A stretch of DNA of 64,000 nucleotides. Source: Boswellia sacra. Lineage: Eukaryota > Streptophyta > Magnoliopsida > Sapindales > Burseraceae. Of this stretch, positions 46,452 through 58,430 are shown piece by piece. The stretch spans positions 176,296-240,295 of the forward strand of contig SNVD02006118.1 in the NCBI GenBank assembly GCA_013180625.2, read 5' to 3'. Numbering within the stretch: position 1 is the stretch's first letter; each line of letters opens with the position of its first letter. Below the pieces are notes generated by a model. The model saw nothing but the letters and a program-made list of their open reading frames with translations, ran no database searches and was not told the origin of the DNA. A program made the position numbers and the translations under genes.

Positions 46452-48564
46452 TGTGAACAGGGCTTTCATCCCGCTAGAGCGTTTGCGATCACGACATTGT
46501 GTCAAAGCCTCTTTCGAGAACCTACGAGAGCACAAATGAGCCATAGACACGTCTGGAGCAATGGATTCACCACCTAATTATTCAATTGGGAATGAATGGA
46601 GGCAATCCGATCCCTCGCTTCAAGACCTAAACTACCCTCATCCCTTTAGAGATGGGTTCGAGAAGTTAGTATGAGTCATTCGCCTCACCCGAATCAAAAT
46701 TCGGCCTTCACTAGCATATATACCAAATAAGAATAACTCATGTTGTTATACAGTCTTCTTAAGTGGTTAGTTTTATGCGCACATTTCTATTTTTATCTTC
46801 ATTAAACAAATAAGGTGATTGTCAATCATGGCAGTTGTATATTCATACAAAGAAAGAGGGAGAAGAATAGAATTAGATTACTTTTCAAACATGGGGGAAT
46901 GGGAGGAGGATTACATCATTTGTTCTTCAACAATGGAATAAACTCTACTTCTAACACTTTAAATATCCATTCATTCATAGCATTCATTGCATATAAATTT
47001 AATATAAACATTCAAGTCGAAACTTGATATATAAGGAATTTCTTACCACCATATGTGAGTCTATTCAATGTCTATCAAACCTCTATATACATATTCATGT
47101 ATTTAATTATTACTATAAGGAATGGTCCCTCATCATCAATATGAGTTCATATCACTTCATGGCACCATTCTAATCATTCATACATTTATTCAAATCAATC
47201 AATTAAAATACAAGGCCATAATTTAGAATCATGACACTTCTACCTAGATTTTGATAATTCTATCGTGGCATTCTAGTTTAAGGATGCCATATTCTACTTA
47301 ATCATGGCAATTATGACATATTCTAGCCCAATTCAATCAAGAAAGACAAAACGTGGCTACTCTAGCCTAACTCAAGCAATCAAAGCAAATTGTGGCAATT
47401 CTTACATATTCTATTACTATTTCATAGCGTACTTCAAAGCAATTATAACTCTTTCCAGCATGATTCCAATAATGTGCTCTTAAGCATGATTCTCAACATG
47501 TGCTCCTCAGTATGATTCTAAACATTTGCAAAGAAATTAAACTTCTAAATAAAGGAGGGAAAAAATGACATATCTTGACAGGCATTTCCATCTTGCAAAA
47601 CAAATAAGGGTTAAAACAATTTATAATAACCTTAAACATGCTTCTAAGCATAAAAGTAAAGCTTAAATATGTTAATTCTAAGCATAAATAAAACTAAACA
47701 TGCTTATTCTAAAGTAAGAAAAATAAAGAAGAAATAAAAAGAGAGAATTGCTCTCAAGATATACCTTTCCGGGTTTAAAGCAATATAAAATGCCCAAAAA
47801 CTTTAAATTGAAAAAGACTCCTTGAATTCTCAAGTTTCTGTTAACGAGGGAGATAGATGAATTTGATGTGTGTTAGAAAGTGAGGAGGATGGGAGTTTGT
47901 ACAGTTGAGGGCCGAAATTGAAAAAGGAAGGAAGAGGATGAAAAAGCAAGGTTTGTGGTGAAATTTTCTGAAGAGGAAATAAAAATAGAGAACTGCTCTC
48001 AAGATATACCATTTTCGGGTTTATAGCAATATAAAACACCTGAAAGCTTTAGAATAAAAAAACCCTTTAAATTCTCAAATGTGTGTTTAAGAGGGAGAAG
48101 AGATGAATTTGATGTGTGTTAGAAAGTGAAGAGAAGAGGGGTTTGTATAGTTGAGGGCCAAAATTGAAAAATGAAGGAAGAGGATGAAAAAGGAAGGTTT
48201 GTGGTGAAATTTTTCAAAATTGAAGGGACAACAGCTGGCCAGTTGTTACCCACCGAACCCTCTAATTTTGCTTTTTTTTTTTTTTAATGTCGTCTCTTCT
48301 GACCCTCAGCTATTCGATACTTTGAGTTCAACTTCGATTTGTGATCCGTAAAATTTTATGAAAACGAGATATCTTTGCAACAGTATCATCAAATTCCTCC
48401 TTGATTAATTTTTGTGATTTTTTGAAATCATGTGTCAGTTTTGAGACTCTTAACCGGTTTCTTCTCACCTTTCTTTCTTTGGCTTCCAAAGGTATTTCAG
48501 TCATTTCTATTGCTCAACATTCATCTCCATTTCATCATCAAGCCTCAGAAATCCAGTGTCTACA
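46452..48564 (-). mobile_element. Solo LTR of a Tat/Ogre-like element
   Basis: TGTGAACAGGGCTTTCATCC to CCAGTGTCTACA (2113 bp), flanked by the perfect 5-bp duplication AATAT (46447-46451 and 48565-48569). It matches 16318-18141 in the same orientation. Within it 47755-47960 and 47995-48200 are a roughly 240-bp tandem duplication containing CTCAAGATATACC and GAGGATGAAAAAG. No internal element sequence remains, so it arose by recombination between two LTRs. Confidence 0.9.
47755..48215. repeat. About 240-bp tandem duplication within the solo LTR
   Basis: Two adjacent copies share GAATTGCTCTCAAGATATACC (or a close form), GATGAATTTGATGTGTGTTA, and GGAAGAGGATGAAAAAG. The related LTR at 16318 has a single copy, so the duplication happened in this lineage. 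Confidence 0.75.
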
Positions 48565-49149
48565 AATATTCAAATATCTTTTGCGGATGTAAAATTTTGT
48601 TGGTGAATAATGACTTATCATGTTTGGTGATTGTCAAAAATCTTCTTTTGCTAACAATAAAGATAATGCAAAGTATATATTTGTTAAATTACGAGAGATT
48701 AATTTTGAATCTCTCTTTATATGATTTTTTTTATTAAATTATTACACCAATGTTTTTTTTTCTTTTATTACAGAGACCTTTGAAATTGGAGTCCAGTGTT
48801 ACAGCGCTAGTGACACTACAAGAAAATTGACTTTTAGCAATGTGCATTTTGCATTGCTAAAATGTTTCCGCAACGCATACCCATGTATTGTTGTTCTTGC
48901 TGCTACGGAAAGTCACTAACTTTCTACTGCACGCGTCCACCATTAAGAAAGCCTATTTTGCACATTGTGAATAATGTTTTAGCAACACGTATTGCAAAAA
49001 GTTACATACTGCTAACGATTTAACAACGTGCAATGCATCTTGCTATTTTGTTAAATGGCAACACACAATGCACATTGTGAAACTCTCAAGATTATGGAAG
49101 CCTTTCACAACGTGCAACGCACCTTGCCTTTTATTATTATTTTATAAAA

Positions 49150-50265
49150 AATATATTTTTTATTTTATAATGCAATTTTTGTTTGTTAATTTGTAATTTT
49201 GTAATATACCTATATTTATAATAGTCCACATTATTATAAAAATAATTTCACTAAAATTCAATGATAAATATAATATTAAATAAAATACAGTGCTTGTTTA
49301 CATGGAATTGAAACATAAACAACCTAAAAGAAATAATGAGTACTATATAATTAAGTTTTGGAAAGAGCATGTATTTAACATTATAATCGATACAATTGAA
49401 AGAAGTCTTCAACAATCTTCAAATACTTTCATCTTCATCTTGTTGAAGTTAATTGATAGATGTTTTTCTCGAGCAAGTACCGACAAATCCTACACAAATA
49501 ACTTTAACAAATTTGATATATGAAAACATAATCTTATACTATATTAAAAATTAGAAAACCAACTCAAATAATAACATCTGTTATGAAAATAAAAATGAGG
49601 GGATAATATGAACTTATATAGCACAAATCCAAATGAACTAAGTGATTGCAGCAACAAGATTATACAGAATATTATATGTAATAATTAAAAGAGATAAAAT
49701 TTCAAGTTTATGATCAAAATTCCAGTATAATAGCAACAATATTGCCTGATTGGTACTTAATAAAATTAATTATTAGAAGGGCTCAACACCCAACTAAGTG
49801 ATTGATTAAAGTAAAGATTTGTTAATAATTACCACTTTGAACAAAAAGCAAACCAAAGCACTTGTCTGGTCTCACACTAAACACTGTTTATACTCTATAT
49901 CATTTCAATCTAGTCTATCACGTGTTCGGCAACAATAAAGCGTGTTCTTTTCTCTATTTCCAACCCTGAAAAGGATATAGTTTCTACTTTCTAGTATACA
50001 TTTTTGTTCAAGTAATGTTTTAGTTATAATGTGACAAACATACATGTATTTTCAGATAATAACTTATCAACAATGTGCACTCCCACTAGCCTTAGAAGTT
50101 AAAACTAAATTTTGATTCAACTGGATCCAACTTCTTAAATCTTTCATCAATTATAACAGCTTATCCCCACAAAATGAAATGTGCCTTTGAAATCAAAAAG
50201 AGATCCATTTTGCAAATCCTTATAAAAGAACATAATAACTTCATGAATATGTAATAGGGTAGTTT
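49150..50265. other. AT-rich interior of the nested CACTA element
   Basis: No supported gene; the 77-codon frame at 49290-49523 has no recognisable features. Confidence 0.45.
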
Positions 50266-50269
50266 ATCA

Positions 50270-50977
50270 CCTCCTTCTATGGACCTGGAAAACCACCTTA
50301 TACAAAGTTTTCTGACGCCAACCCCTCTCATAGAGAAACGATACTGGTGGAGTACTGATTCAATAAATGACTAAAAAATAGATAATGTTAACTTCAAATG
50401 TTAGATATAGTATTAAAAATATGAGCAAATGCAAAATGTGACTGTCATGCACATCAATTTGAAAGAAAGAACCAAACACAAAAATTAAATAAAAAAACAA
50501 GTCAATTGTCAAAGAATAATATTAAAGATTTAACATTATCCTTCATTTAAGCTACCCAATTGTCCTAATTAAGCTCAATTCAAAAGTGCATTAATGCTAC
50601 TTAAATTAAACAATATTGCAGTCAACAATACCTAAAGAGTTCAATGGCAAGTGGCATTGATTCACCATAATCCTTGGCCCCACTAGCTGCTAATAGATCA
50701 AAATGCGTTTCCTTCCCAACGTAAGCCTTTTTACAAGTATCACATTACAAACTAGAACCAGAAATAGATTCCCTTAAAAAAAGAGCCAATCAAACCAAAA
50801 AAAGGAAAAAAAAATTAAAAGAATTAATGGGAATATATAATTCTCTTCAACAAGAAGATTAAAAATGACTTACACAGACAAGCTCGAATCACCAATCCAA
50901 GCTACAGGTTCATAGCATATGGTACAAGCTAATATGTTCTTGCTTGCACTAACTTCCTTTTCAACAGCAATCGGTTC
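50270..50977 (-). pseudogene. At1g78140-like: Three exons of an At1g78140-like methyltransferase gene
   Basis: At1g78140/At2g41040-type proteins are plastid SAM-dependent methyltransferase-like proteins. On the minus strand exon A (50977-50874) reads EPIAVEKEVSASKNILACTI, CYEPVAWIGDSSLSV and ends at GT|GTAAGT; exon B (50772-50632) reads SISGSSL, stop, CDTCKKAYVGKETHFDLLAA, SGAKDYGESMPLAIELF and ends at AG|GTATTG; exon C (from 50354) reads TPPVSFLYERGWRQK, a frameshift, then GGFPGP and a stop. Acceptors TAG, AAG and CAG and both donors are intact and phases fit, so genomic DNA was captured, introns included. The two CxxC pairs (CTIC, CDTC) match the zinc-ribbon-like N-terminus; the methyltransferase core is not included. 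Confidence 0.85.
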
Positions 50978-51714
50978 CTAATTGAAAGCAAAAAAAAAAA
51001 AAAAAGAAAAAAAAATCACTCAATTTGTCATATTAACATCACTGATAACCAAATCATAATTGTCCCTATTCTCTATTAACATTTTCCAAGCTACGAAAAC
51101 CTGATTGGTTGTAGTAACTGCAAAAAGAAAAAGGTGAGTAACATGTAAAATAATAAAAATTTTGAACACTTTTAAGAGTTTAAAATTAACAAACAAACAA
51201 TTAAAGTAGATAAAACCAAATGTACCTTAATACCAACAAAGGTCAAAACCATAATACATGACAAATTTAGCAGTATTTAAAATCTTTTAACCCCCAATTA
51301 AACCAAAAATCAGATTGAAATCCAAAAATATGAAGAAAGCCTAACTAGACATTCTCAAAGCTTAAATATATAGTAAATGATTAAGTAGCTGGACAAAAAG
51401 GGAAATTTTATACAAATATGAATACTATTAGCTCTATCAGATCTAAACTATAAAATTAAAGAGTAAAAAATAGAAGGTACATCACAAACTAAGAAGTAAA
51501 ACAACAGTATTTAGTCGCGTACAGTCACGATTTCAACAAGTCAAATCAACAAGCTTGCATACCTTACATAATTTGATCAGTAACTAAAGGTTAATCATGT
51601 AGACAAAACGACATAAAAAACTGTGCTTCAATGTATAAATGAATCCATAAGCCGACGAATAACAGAGTGTACTTACAGCCTCTCAAGTAACTGCATACAA
51701 AACGCACAGTTTAA

Positions 51715-52300
51715 GCTCCCACCGAAAATGCTAACACATCATTTTGACCATCGTTAGCCACTTTCTTTTTCCCTTTCTTACTTGTTGTCGTCTCACCGCC
51801 ACTCTCCAATCCAGCTTTCCACTCATCAGCTCTTGTCGTCTCCTTGCCTTGTCACTCTCTGTTAGCGACGCCTCAGCCTCGATTACCATGACGTCGGCAA
51901 TGATTCTGTCAGTCGCAATGACCTGTCCAGTGATGTAAACACATAACTCGGATGGAAAAAAAATAGATAAAGTCAATAACAGAGGATTTAAAGAAGAAGA
52001 ATCGATAGAAAATTTGGTGAAGAAAAAAATTAAAGTTTAATTTGATTTTGAAAACCCTAAACTGCAATTGAAATTAGAGAGAATTACCATTGTCGAGGGT
52101 TCCAACACAAGTCAGGTGGGGAAAAGTGGGGCAACGATAGGGGTGGAGGTGATAGGTATGGTAACTGTGGGAGCATGATTGTCAGAGAAGTCGAGATAAG
52201 AGATGGGGGACTTGCGAGAGAGGCAAAAAGATGTTCCAAGCGCGGGAGAGCGAAATAGAGAGGGATAGCTTTTTGGTTGTATATATGAAATTTTCATTTA
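51715..52300 (-). other. GC-richer segment upstream of the captured exons
   Basis: Two short minus-strand frames (52297-52112 and 51976-51731) in a less AT-rich stretch. The second contains EAEASLTESDKARRRQELMS. It may be the leader and first exon of the captured gene or a separate captured piece; I do not recognise either. Confidence 0.35.
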
Positions 52301-52909
52301 GTTAACCCACTAAAAACGACATCATTTTACACAAGTTCTACACTTACCAAACCACTGTCTTTGAAATGCAATTCTTTTTTAAATACATTACCTAATTTAA
52401 TTTATTTATTTATTATAATTTGTTAAGTAAATATTTTAACTTTTAATATATCTGTATTTAACCATATTATATTATTTATATAAAAAATTTATCTTACTAT
52501 TTTAATTTTTCATATATATTTAAATAAATAAATAAAATTGCTATAATTTCCATAAATTTTGAAAGTAAAATAATTTCATCTGACTACTAAAATTTTTCAC
52601 ATTTAAAATTTTAATTCTAATAAACTAAAAATTAAATAATAAATTAAATTATGAAAATTTTAAATTAGACATTTCGCGACGTACATGATAAGCATGTTAC
52701 CAAATCTAATAATTCTAACAACGTATATTTTCTACACATTGTGAAATGTAATTTTTCACAACGTACATCGTATGCGCATTGCTAAAAAAGTAACTTTTAC
52801 AATCTTAGGTGACACACAAAAAATGCATATTATGAAAAGCATCATTCGGTAATATGCATGAGTACGCATTACAAAAAACCTGTTGTTGCACCACAATTTT
52901 CTTGTAGCG

Positions 52910-53654
52910 GGAATCGTTGTCCGGAGAGGAATTATGAATGTCTCTAAGGTATTGATATGATTCAACTTTATTAACTTTTGTTTTATGTCAGGCATATTAA
53001 TGAATTATTAGTTAACAATGATAGCGCTTTTTTAGTTACGAAACTGGCTCGTTATCTTTAAAAACATAATGCAATAACACTTTTCAGAATCATAACTGCA
53101 ATTTCTTTATTTTAAGATATACATGACTTGATGAGAAGTGACCCATATATTGCTCCATTGCCATCTGATTTCTCGGCGAACAATAACATAGCACCGTTTG
53201 ATCTATAATGGGTTCACATCCTCAAAGCATTCGCTCACCGGTAACATCTTTTTCGCCATATATGCATTATGTTTGATCACTTCTACTTAAAGGATGAACA
53301 TAACATAATTTTTTCTTTTTTCTAGTTATGAATTTGCTAGCTGAAGATTGTGCAAAGATGATGATAGGAATGCCAGAACACAAGCTTAGAAAGTGTATTA
53401 AGCAAAAGCTTGCTATCCATGGAGTCTCTAGACATCAACAAGAAAAATATGTTCAGTACTCAACTTCTAACCACTTTGGCGATGAAGAGGAGGAAGATAT
53501 TCCTGACATGGCAGAGTATAAACGAGCTGACAACCTAATTGAAATAGATCCTATAAGTTGTGTTTATGTTTCTATTACAAGTTTCTTACTTGGAATAATA
53601 CTTAACTTCATAATGCTAGCAAATTTGAGAATGTTATTAAATGATAAATTTTAA
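52910..53654 (+). pseudogene. Unidentified gene fragment with exon-like blocks
   Basis: Three plus-strand blocks with splice-like borders. A first exon may be split by the nested CACTA element (48776-48813 after TTATTACAG, continuing 52910-52950 to AAG|GTATTG). The second (about 53117-53241) reads IHDLMRSDPYIAPLPSDFSA, NNNIAPFDL, stop, WVHILKAFAHR and ends before GTAACATC. The third (after TTTTTCTAG, 53327) reads LLAEDCAKMMIGMPEHKLRK, CIKQKLAIHGVSRHQQEKYV, and an acidic run GDEEEEDIPDMAEYKRADNL. The tone is that of a conserved host protein, but I cannot name it. The frame shifts by one base between the second and third block. Confidence 0.55.
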
Positions 53655-53717
53655 AGTTATTGTATTTCCATGATAGGATCATCTTTTCTATTAATGTAGT
53701 GACACCTTTAACGTGGG

Positions 53718-54998
53718 TGGATCCAGGAATTTTTCCTAACTCGAGCTGAATTTAATGAGAAAAACCTCGATAGTACAAGAAAATTTTATTAATAAAAAAT
53801 TAAAACTTTACTCCTAGATAAAAGGAGATGTAAAGAACTTTACCTCTAAAATTAAAGAGATTAGTACTAAGTTATAATGTATACTACTAATTTGCTTGTA
53901 AATTTGTTTGATTCAATTAATCTTAATCCCATCACTATATTATGATACACGACAAACATAAATGATGTAATCCCACACCATTACATTATTTCATTGTGAA
54001 GCCGCTCACATGCTCCAGAAAACAGTTCAATACTATAATTTATTATATAGTCTATGCCATAATATCTACTAAAATATGTTTTTGTTGGTCATCTAATTAA
54101 ACTTGTAATTTTCTATTTCTTATATAATACACTACTAACCAATTAATGAAACAAAATATTGATACTAATTCTAAAACCCATAAATCAACTCTACAACAAA
54201 AATATGCTTCAGAATGAATACCTGAAAAATTATTGTTCTCTAATATGTTACACAACATACAACATCACAATTAATTTATCAAAACAAATTAAATACATTA
54301 TTAAAACTAAATTATTCTTAAAACTCATAAATTAATCTTAAACTAATTACTTAAAAATAAACTAATTACCTTGAAACGCAAGTGCTAAGAGATAACCTTT
54401 GAATGCCCAAATTTTTTAGTTTGATTGCTAAAAGATAATTAAAGTGTAAGATAGAGATTTGAGAGATAAAAACTGGAGAGAAAAATTAATTAGCTAGCTA
54501 GGTTGATGAGCCTGTTAAAGCTTAAAGATGAGTAAACAATTTGGTAGATGTTGTAATTTAAGTGTAACATAATGAAATTAAATTGATTAATAATTAATTA
54601 ATATAATATAGAATGATTATATAATATATTAGAAATTGGAAATGCAATAAATAAGATAGAAGAATGTGGGTTAAGAGAGAATTAAGTGAGATAGAAGTGG
54701 AAAAGATGAACTGTCGAGAGATATAAGAAATCAAGAAAAGAGATGGTGGTCACACTTTTAACGCTTTATATGACATATTTTGTATAGATATAATCATTAC
54801 ATATATTAATATTTAATTATTTAAATACCAAATAAAATTTCATGCTTTGATATGAGTGAAATTTCATATTATTGTAATGGTAAAACATTAAGAATAATAT
54901 AAAATATATTATATTAATAATATGAGGGGTATTTCTATAAATTTTTAAAAATCTAGCCCTGGCTATAGCCCCGGCTAGCGCTCCACTAGATCCTCCCT
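53718..54998. mobile_element. Possible MITE-like insertion with imperfect terminal repeats
   Basis: The left edge GGGTGGATCCAGGAATTTTT and the inverted right edge GGGAGGATCTAGTGGAGCGC share a GGxGGATCxAG core; the interior is AT-rich with no ORF. It would separate the third and last exon-like blocks of the captured fragment. The borders are uncertain. Confidence 0.35.
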
Positions 54999-55173
54999 TG
55001 AGCTCTAAGATCCATATCATGTTGACTTGCTTAATATCTTACAATAGAAACGTCTTTGATTATATTTTTGCTTTACTTTTGAAAGCGACAACTTAAGAGG
55101 GGACAAGTCTTTAATGAAATTGTGAGTTAATAAGAAACTAATGAAACTTAATTTATTTATATCTATGAATGCA

Positions 55174-55281
55174 GGCTACACTTCAGTCTACATATCTTGC
55201 AGCTCATAAACCAGCTGATGATGATAACACCTCTGAAATCAAACTTAAGTCATCGACATCACATCAAATTGATGAATGTTG
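55174..55281 (+). pseudogene. Terminal exon-like block
   Basis: After TGAATGCAG the plus strand reads ATLQSTYLAAHKPADDDNTS, EIKLKSSTSHQIDEC and a stop. Location and strand fit the last exon of the fragment at 52.9-53.65 kb; identity unknown. Confidence 0.4.
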
Positions 55282-55673
55282 ACAGGAAAGTTTATTGAAC
55301 CATAAGTTGTGTTAAGTTCTCTATTGAGTAGAATTTTTGCTACTTAGTTTGTATAAAAATAAGTTTATTGATTGCTACTTAGTTCTCTTTTGGTTTTATT
55401 TACCTATGATCTATTGATTATGCAAATTTCATGTCATTAGAGTGTATAATAATATTTTCATATTATAATTAGATAAATGTATATTATTTCTTATTTATCA
55501 TATGTATTTAATTGATCAACGTTTAAATTTAATAAAAATTTCCTTTTTTTCCCATTTGACCAATTGTCAAATGGTACCGTATTTGATAGTGGCATATTTC
55601 ACGGACAATGACCATCAAATAGTTCATACTTGATGGATAAAACCCATTAAATATTTGCATTTTTCCTATAGTG

Positions 55674-55990
55674 ATAGTTTTAAGGTGAAGTTCTAGATAA
55701 ATTTATGAGAAAATTAAAATTTTGATTATCATGTACAAACATAGTACTATATAACTAGTATAATGAAATTCAACTCTATTGCATGCCCCTGATTAGATAA
55801 TTTTACTATATACCATTGCATAAATTTGAGATATTTTTAAGAGCATATTTCAATTTATTACAATCTTTAAACCCTAATTACTAATAGACCATTGTTAAAA
55901 TATTTTATTTTATCACCGAGGAACCCTCTCCGACTAATTATTGGCCGGCACATATATACAAAGTTGATGTGCCTCTACTATTAGCTTTGG
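55674..55990. other. AT-rich intergenic stretch
   Basis: Nothing recognisable. Confidence 0.45.
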
Positions 55991-55997
55991 CAAGGGT

Positions 55998-56516
55998 AAG
56001 GGTGGCAATTCGTATTTGTGTGTCATGTGAGGATATAAACTAGTAAAATTATTTCTAACATGGATATGAATCATTTAATTATGAAACACGGATACAGCCC
56101 ATTTAATAAATGTGTCACTTGTTCACTAAACGTGTTGGAACTATGTTAGATTAACTCACATAATTTACTCAATTATTTAGCACATATATGCTTAACCAAC
56201 CATATTCTATGTATTTATATTAATTAAAATTATCCACTAATTTGAACAATTATTAATATACAAAATAATATTTAAAATAATTTGAATTGCTATTAAATAG
56301 GTTATTTTGTTTCTTAATTATTTTGCTCCCACAATATGCTTAACTATTTATATCATCAAACGAATTTGCATGTTAAATACTTTAAACACAGATCTAACAC
56401 ATTTGCTAATGATGCCGACTATCCTTACTAATACTAACATGACTTAATTAATAATGTGTCAATATAAACCTACCAATTTTGTTAATGTTCGTTTAGTGTT
56501 AAAAATTGCCACCCTT
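55998..56516. mobile_element. hAT-like MITE (0.52 kb)
   Basis: Terminal inverted repeat AAGGGTGGCAATT (55998-56010) and AATTGCCACCCTT (56504-56516). A 7-bp direct repeat CAAGGGT lies just outside (55991-55997 and, after 3 bp, 56520-56526). No ORF. GGGTGGCAA-type termini are frequent in hAT MITEs. Confidence 0.7.
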
Positions 56517-56526
56517 GAACAAGGGT

Positions 56527-57012
56527 GAGATTTCCCTACTGACGATAACAACACCATCAATCTATAAGAGATGTGGAGAGATCTAGAGAGACATATTTGT
56601 ATCATTAGTAATACATTTGATGCTAAAATCTAAGGTTTGTTATCTTATATCTGAAAGCTTTGATGTTATCTTATATTAACAAAAAATACATTACTCAAAG
56701 TTTAAGTTATAAGATACGTGTCATGTTAAAAATAGAAGATAATAAATTCTCTTAACATTTAAAGAATACTACATTATACAACATTCAATCTTTTTTTATC
56801 TTTACAGGTCCACATTTTTTATTTGAATTAATTTTAATAAGTAACTTTCGTAATTTGTTTTAGTATCTTGCAAAACGCAAGTTTAAATGATCAGTTCCCA
56901 TCTAACTTTTTAAAAAATCGTTAAAAAAAAATCTATTGACATATTATGTCAAACTATTTCTTAATGAAAAAGGGTAAACTTATAAAATAAATAGATTTAT
57001 ACCTCTATTAAT
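56527..57012. other. AT-rich intergenic stretch
   Basis: No supported feature. TTAAT (57008-57012) precedes the LTR at 57013. Confidence 0.45.
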
Positions 57013-57599
57013 TGTTAGAGTTGGCTCTCAAATCGCTGGAAATTGATATCAAACTTGGGACCTCACTCCTACGCAAGAAATGTTGCTCTCCAATGCAACA
57101 TCGGCAGAGATCTTGTGCTCCTGCACAAGATGAGTTGCTCTCTTACGTAAGTTGAGTTGCACCATGGCACAACAACGAAGTCTGGACGCTTTACTTCAAG
57201 GCAGAGACTTTGTACTCCCGTGCAAGGGACATTGCATTGCTGCGCAAATGTCGATCACTATATGTCGTCCGGGCACTTTTTAAAGGCTGTTTTTCTTATT
57301 TTGAAGGAGACTTCTTAATCTCTTGTAGGGTTTTTGGGGAAACATGAGGCCTAAGAAAAGAGTGTCTCTTAGTGTAAGAGAGTATTGCAAGCCTTGTAAT
57401 CTTGTTTTCTTCATAGTGAAAAATTCTTTTGCAGTCTTCCCAATAGACACAGGCTTAATTGGCTAAACCACTATAATTCTTGGTGTCATCTCTTGATTTT
57501 TTAATTCTTGTTATTTGCTTGATATGATTGATATTTATTGTGTTTGGTATTGTTTGATTCTTGGGTGGAATTGGTTTAAAAGATCTGTAGTCTGTCACA
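57013..57599 (+). mobile_element. 5' LTR of a Tork-like copia element
   Basis: TGTTAGAGTTGGCTCTCAAA to GTCTGTCACA (587 bp). TTTTTAAAGGC near 57275 may be promoter-related. The PBS follows 6 bp later. It matches the 3' LTR at 61692-62106, which lacks about 100 bp near its 3' end. Confidence 0.85.
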
Positions 57600-57605
57600 A
57601 TAATT

Positions 57606-57618
57606 TGGTATCAAAGCC
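57606..57618 (+). other. Primer-binding site for initiator tRNA-Met
   Basis: TGGTATCAAAGCC, the usual copia PBS with one change, just inside the 5' LTR. Confidence 0.85.
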
Positions 57619-57675
57619 TTGGTTCAGGCTTGGCTCGCATACAACATGTTGGTGAAAATTTTCAAGTAAGAAACA

Positions 57676-58430
57676 ATGGCTGAAACCAAGTTTGAAATAG
57701 AGAAGTTCAATGGCAAGGGTGATATTTGGAAGAAGAAGATAAGGGCAATTCTAATGCAGCAAAAGTGCACGAAGGCTCTTGACGGAAAAACTGCCCTAAA
57801 GGAAGATCTATCTAAAGAGGAGAAAGATGAGATCATGGGGACAACCTATAGCACTCTTATACTCTACTTGGCAGATAACGTTCTACGGCAAATTAATAGA
57901 GAGGATACTGCAGCAAAGGTTTGGCTAAAACTTGAATCTTTATATATGACAAAATTAATCTTCATCTAATAAGATTTATCTTAAAGAGCAATTGTTTAGG
58001 TTCAAGATGGACCCGTCTAAGGTACTAGAAGATAATCTTGATGACTTTAAAAGATTATGGTTGATCTTGCTAATGTTGATGAGAAGATTAGTAATAAAAA
58101 TCAGGCAGTTATTCTCTTAAACTCTCTACCAGATGATTTTAGGGAGGTTAAGTCTGCCGTTAAATATGGCAACGATAGTCTTAATATGGATGATGTACTT
58201 GGGGCTTTGAGATCTAGGTAGCTTTGAGATTAAAACTAAGAGAAAAATCGAAAATAATGGGGAGAGTTTGACAGCGAGGGGTAGATCTAAGAAGAGAAAG
58301 CAAAAGGGCAAGGCAAGTCGAGATTGAAATCAAAATACAAGTAAGGGAAGAGATACTTTCACTATAGAAATAGGGTCATTTCAGGTGTGACTGTCCTGAT
58401 TGAAAAACTAAAAAGAAGAAGGGAGTTGTG
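57676..58430 (+). pseudogene. gag: Tork-like copia gag
   Basis: Begins MAETKFEIEKFNGKGDIWKK, continues DLSKEEKDEIMGTTYSTLIL, INREDTAAKVWLKLESLYMT, and then breaks at 57960 by a frameshift. Later pieces (LNSLPDDFREVKSAVKYGND at 58120-58180) and a decayed zinc knuckle near 58360-58395 follow. The MAxxKFEIEKFNG start is typical of Tork/Tnt1-like gags. Confidence 0.85.

Larger units (their letters stand above)
48814..52909. mobile_element. Nested CACTA element with captured gene exons (4.1 kb)
   Basis: The left terminus is CACTACAAGAAAATTG; the right terminus is CAATTTTCTTGTAGCG, i.e. a 16-bp terminal inverted repeat with one mismatch at the second base. Subterminal repeats built on GCAATGTGCATTTTGC, GCAACACGTATTGC and, inverted at the right end, GTACATCGTATGCGCATTGC lie within 300 bp of each end, as is typical for CACTA elements. 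Flanking triplets are TGA and GGA. There is no transposase; the interior is AT-rich apart from the gene pieces at 50.27-52.3 kb. Confidence 0.8.
42829..55673. mobile_element. Probable non-autonomous CACTA element (12.8 kb with nested insertions)
   Basis: The left end is CACTACAAGAATTTTTG and the right end TTTTTCCTATAGTG, so both ends have CACTA/TAGTG termini. Subterminal sequence is shared: TATTTGATGGTTTT...CATGAAACAT on the left and, inverted at the right end, TATTTGATGGTCATTG...GTGAAATATG. The flanking triplets are ATG and ATA, so the 3-bp target-site duplication is imperfect. I see no transposase. Within are captured-gene pieces, a solo LTR and a second CACTA element. That the two ends belong together is inferred from the subterminal match. 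Confidence 0.55.

Noticed and set aside
51744..51938. Plus-strand 64-codon ORF with serine/leucine-rich sequence
   Set aside because: It overlaps a longer minus-strand frame in a GC-richer stretch; neither has family features, so no gene is called.
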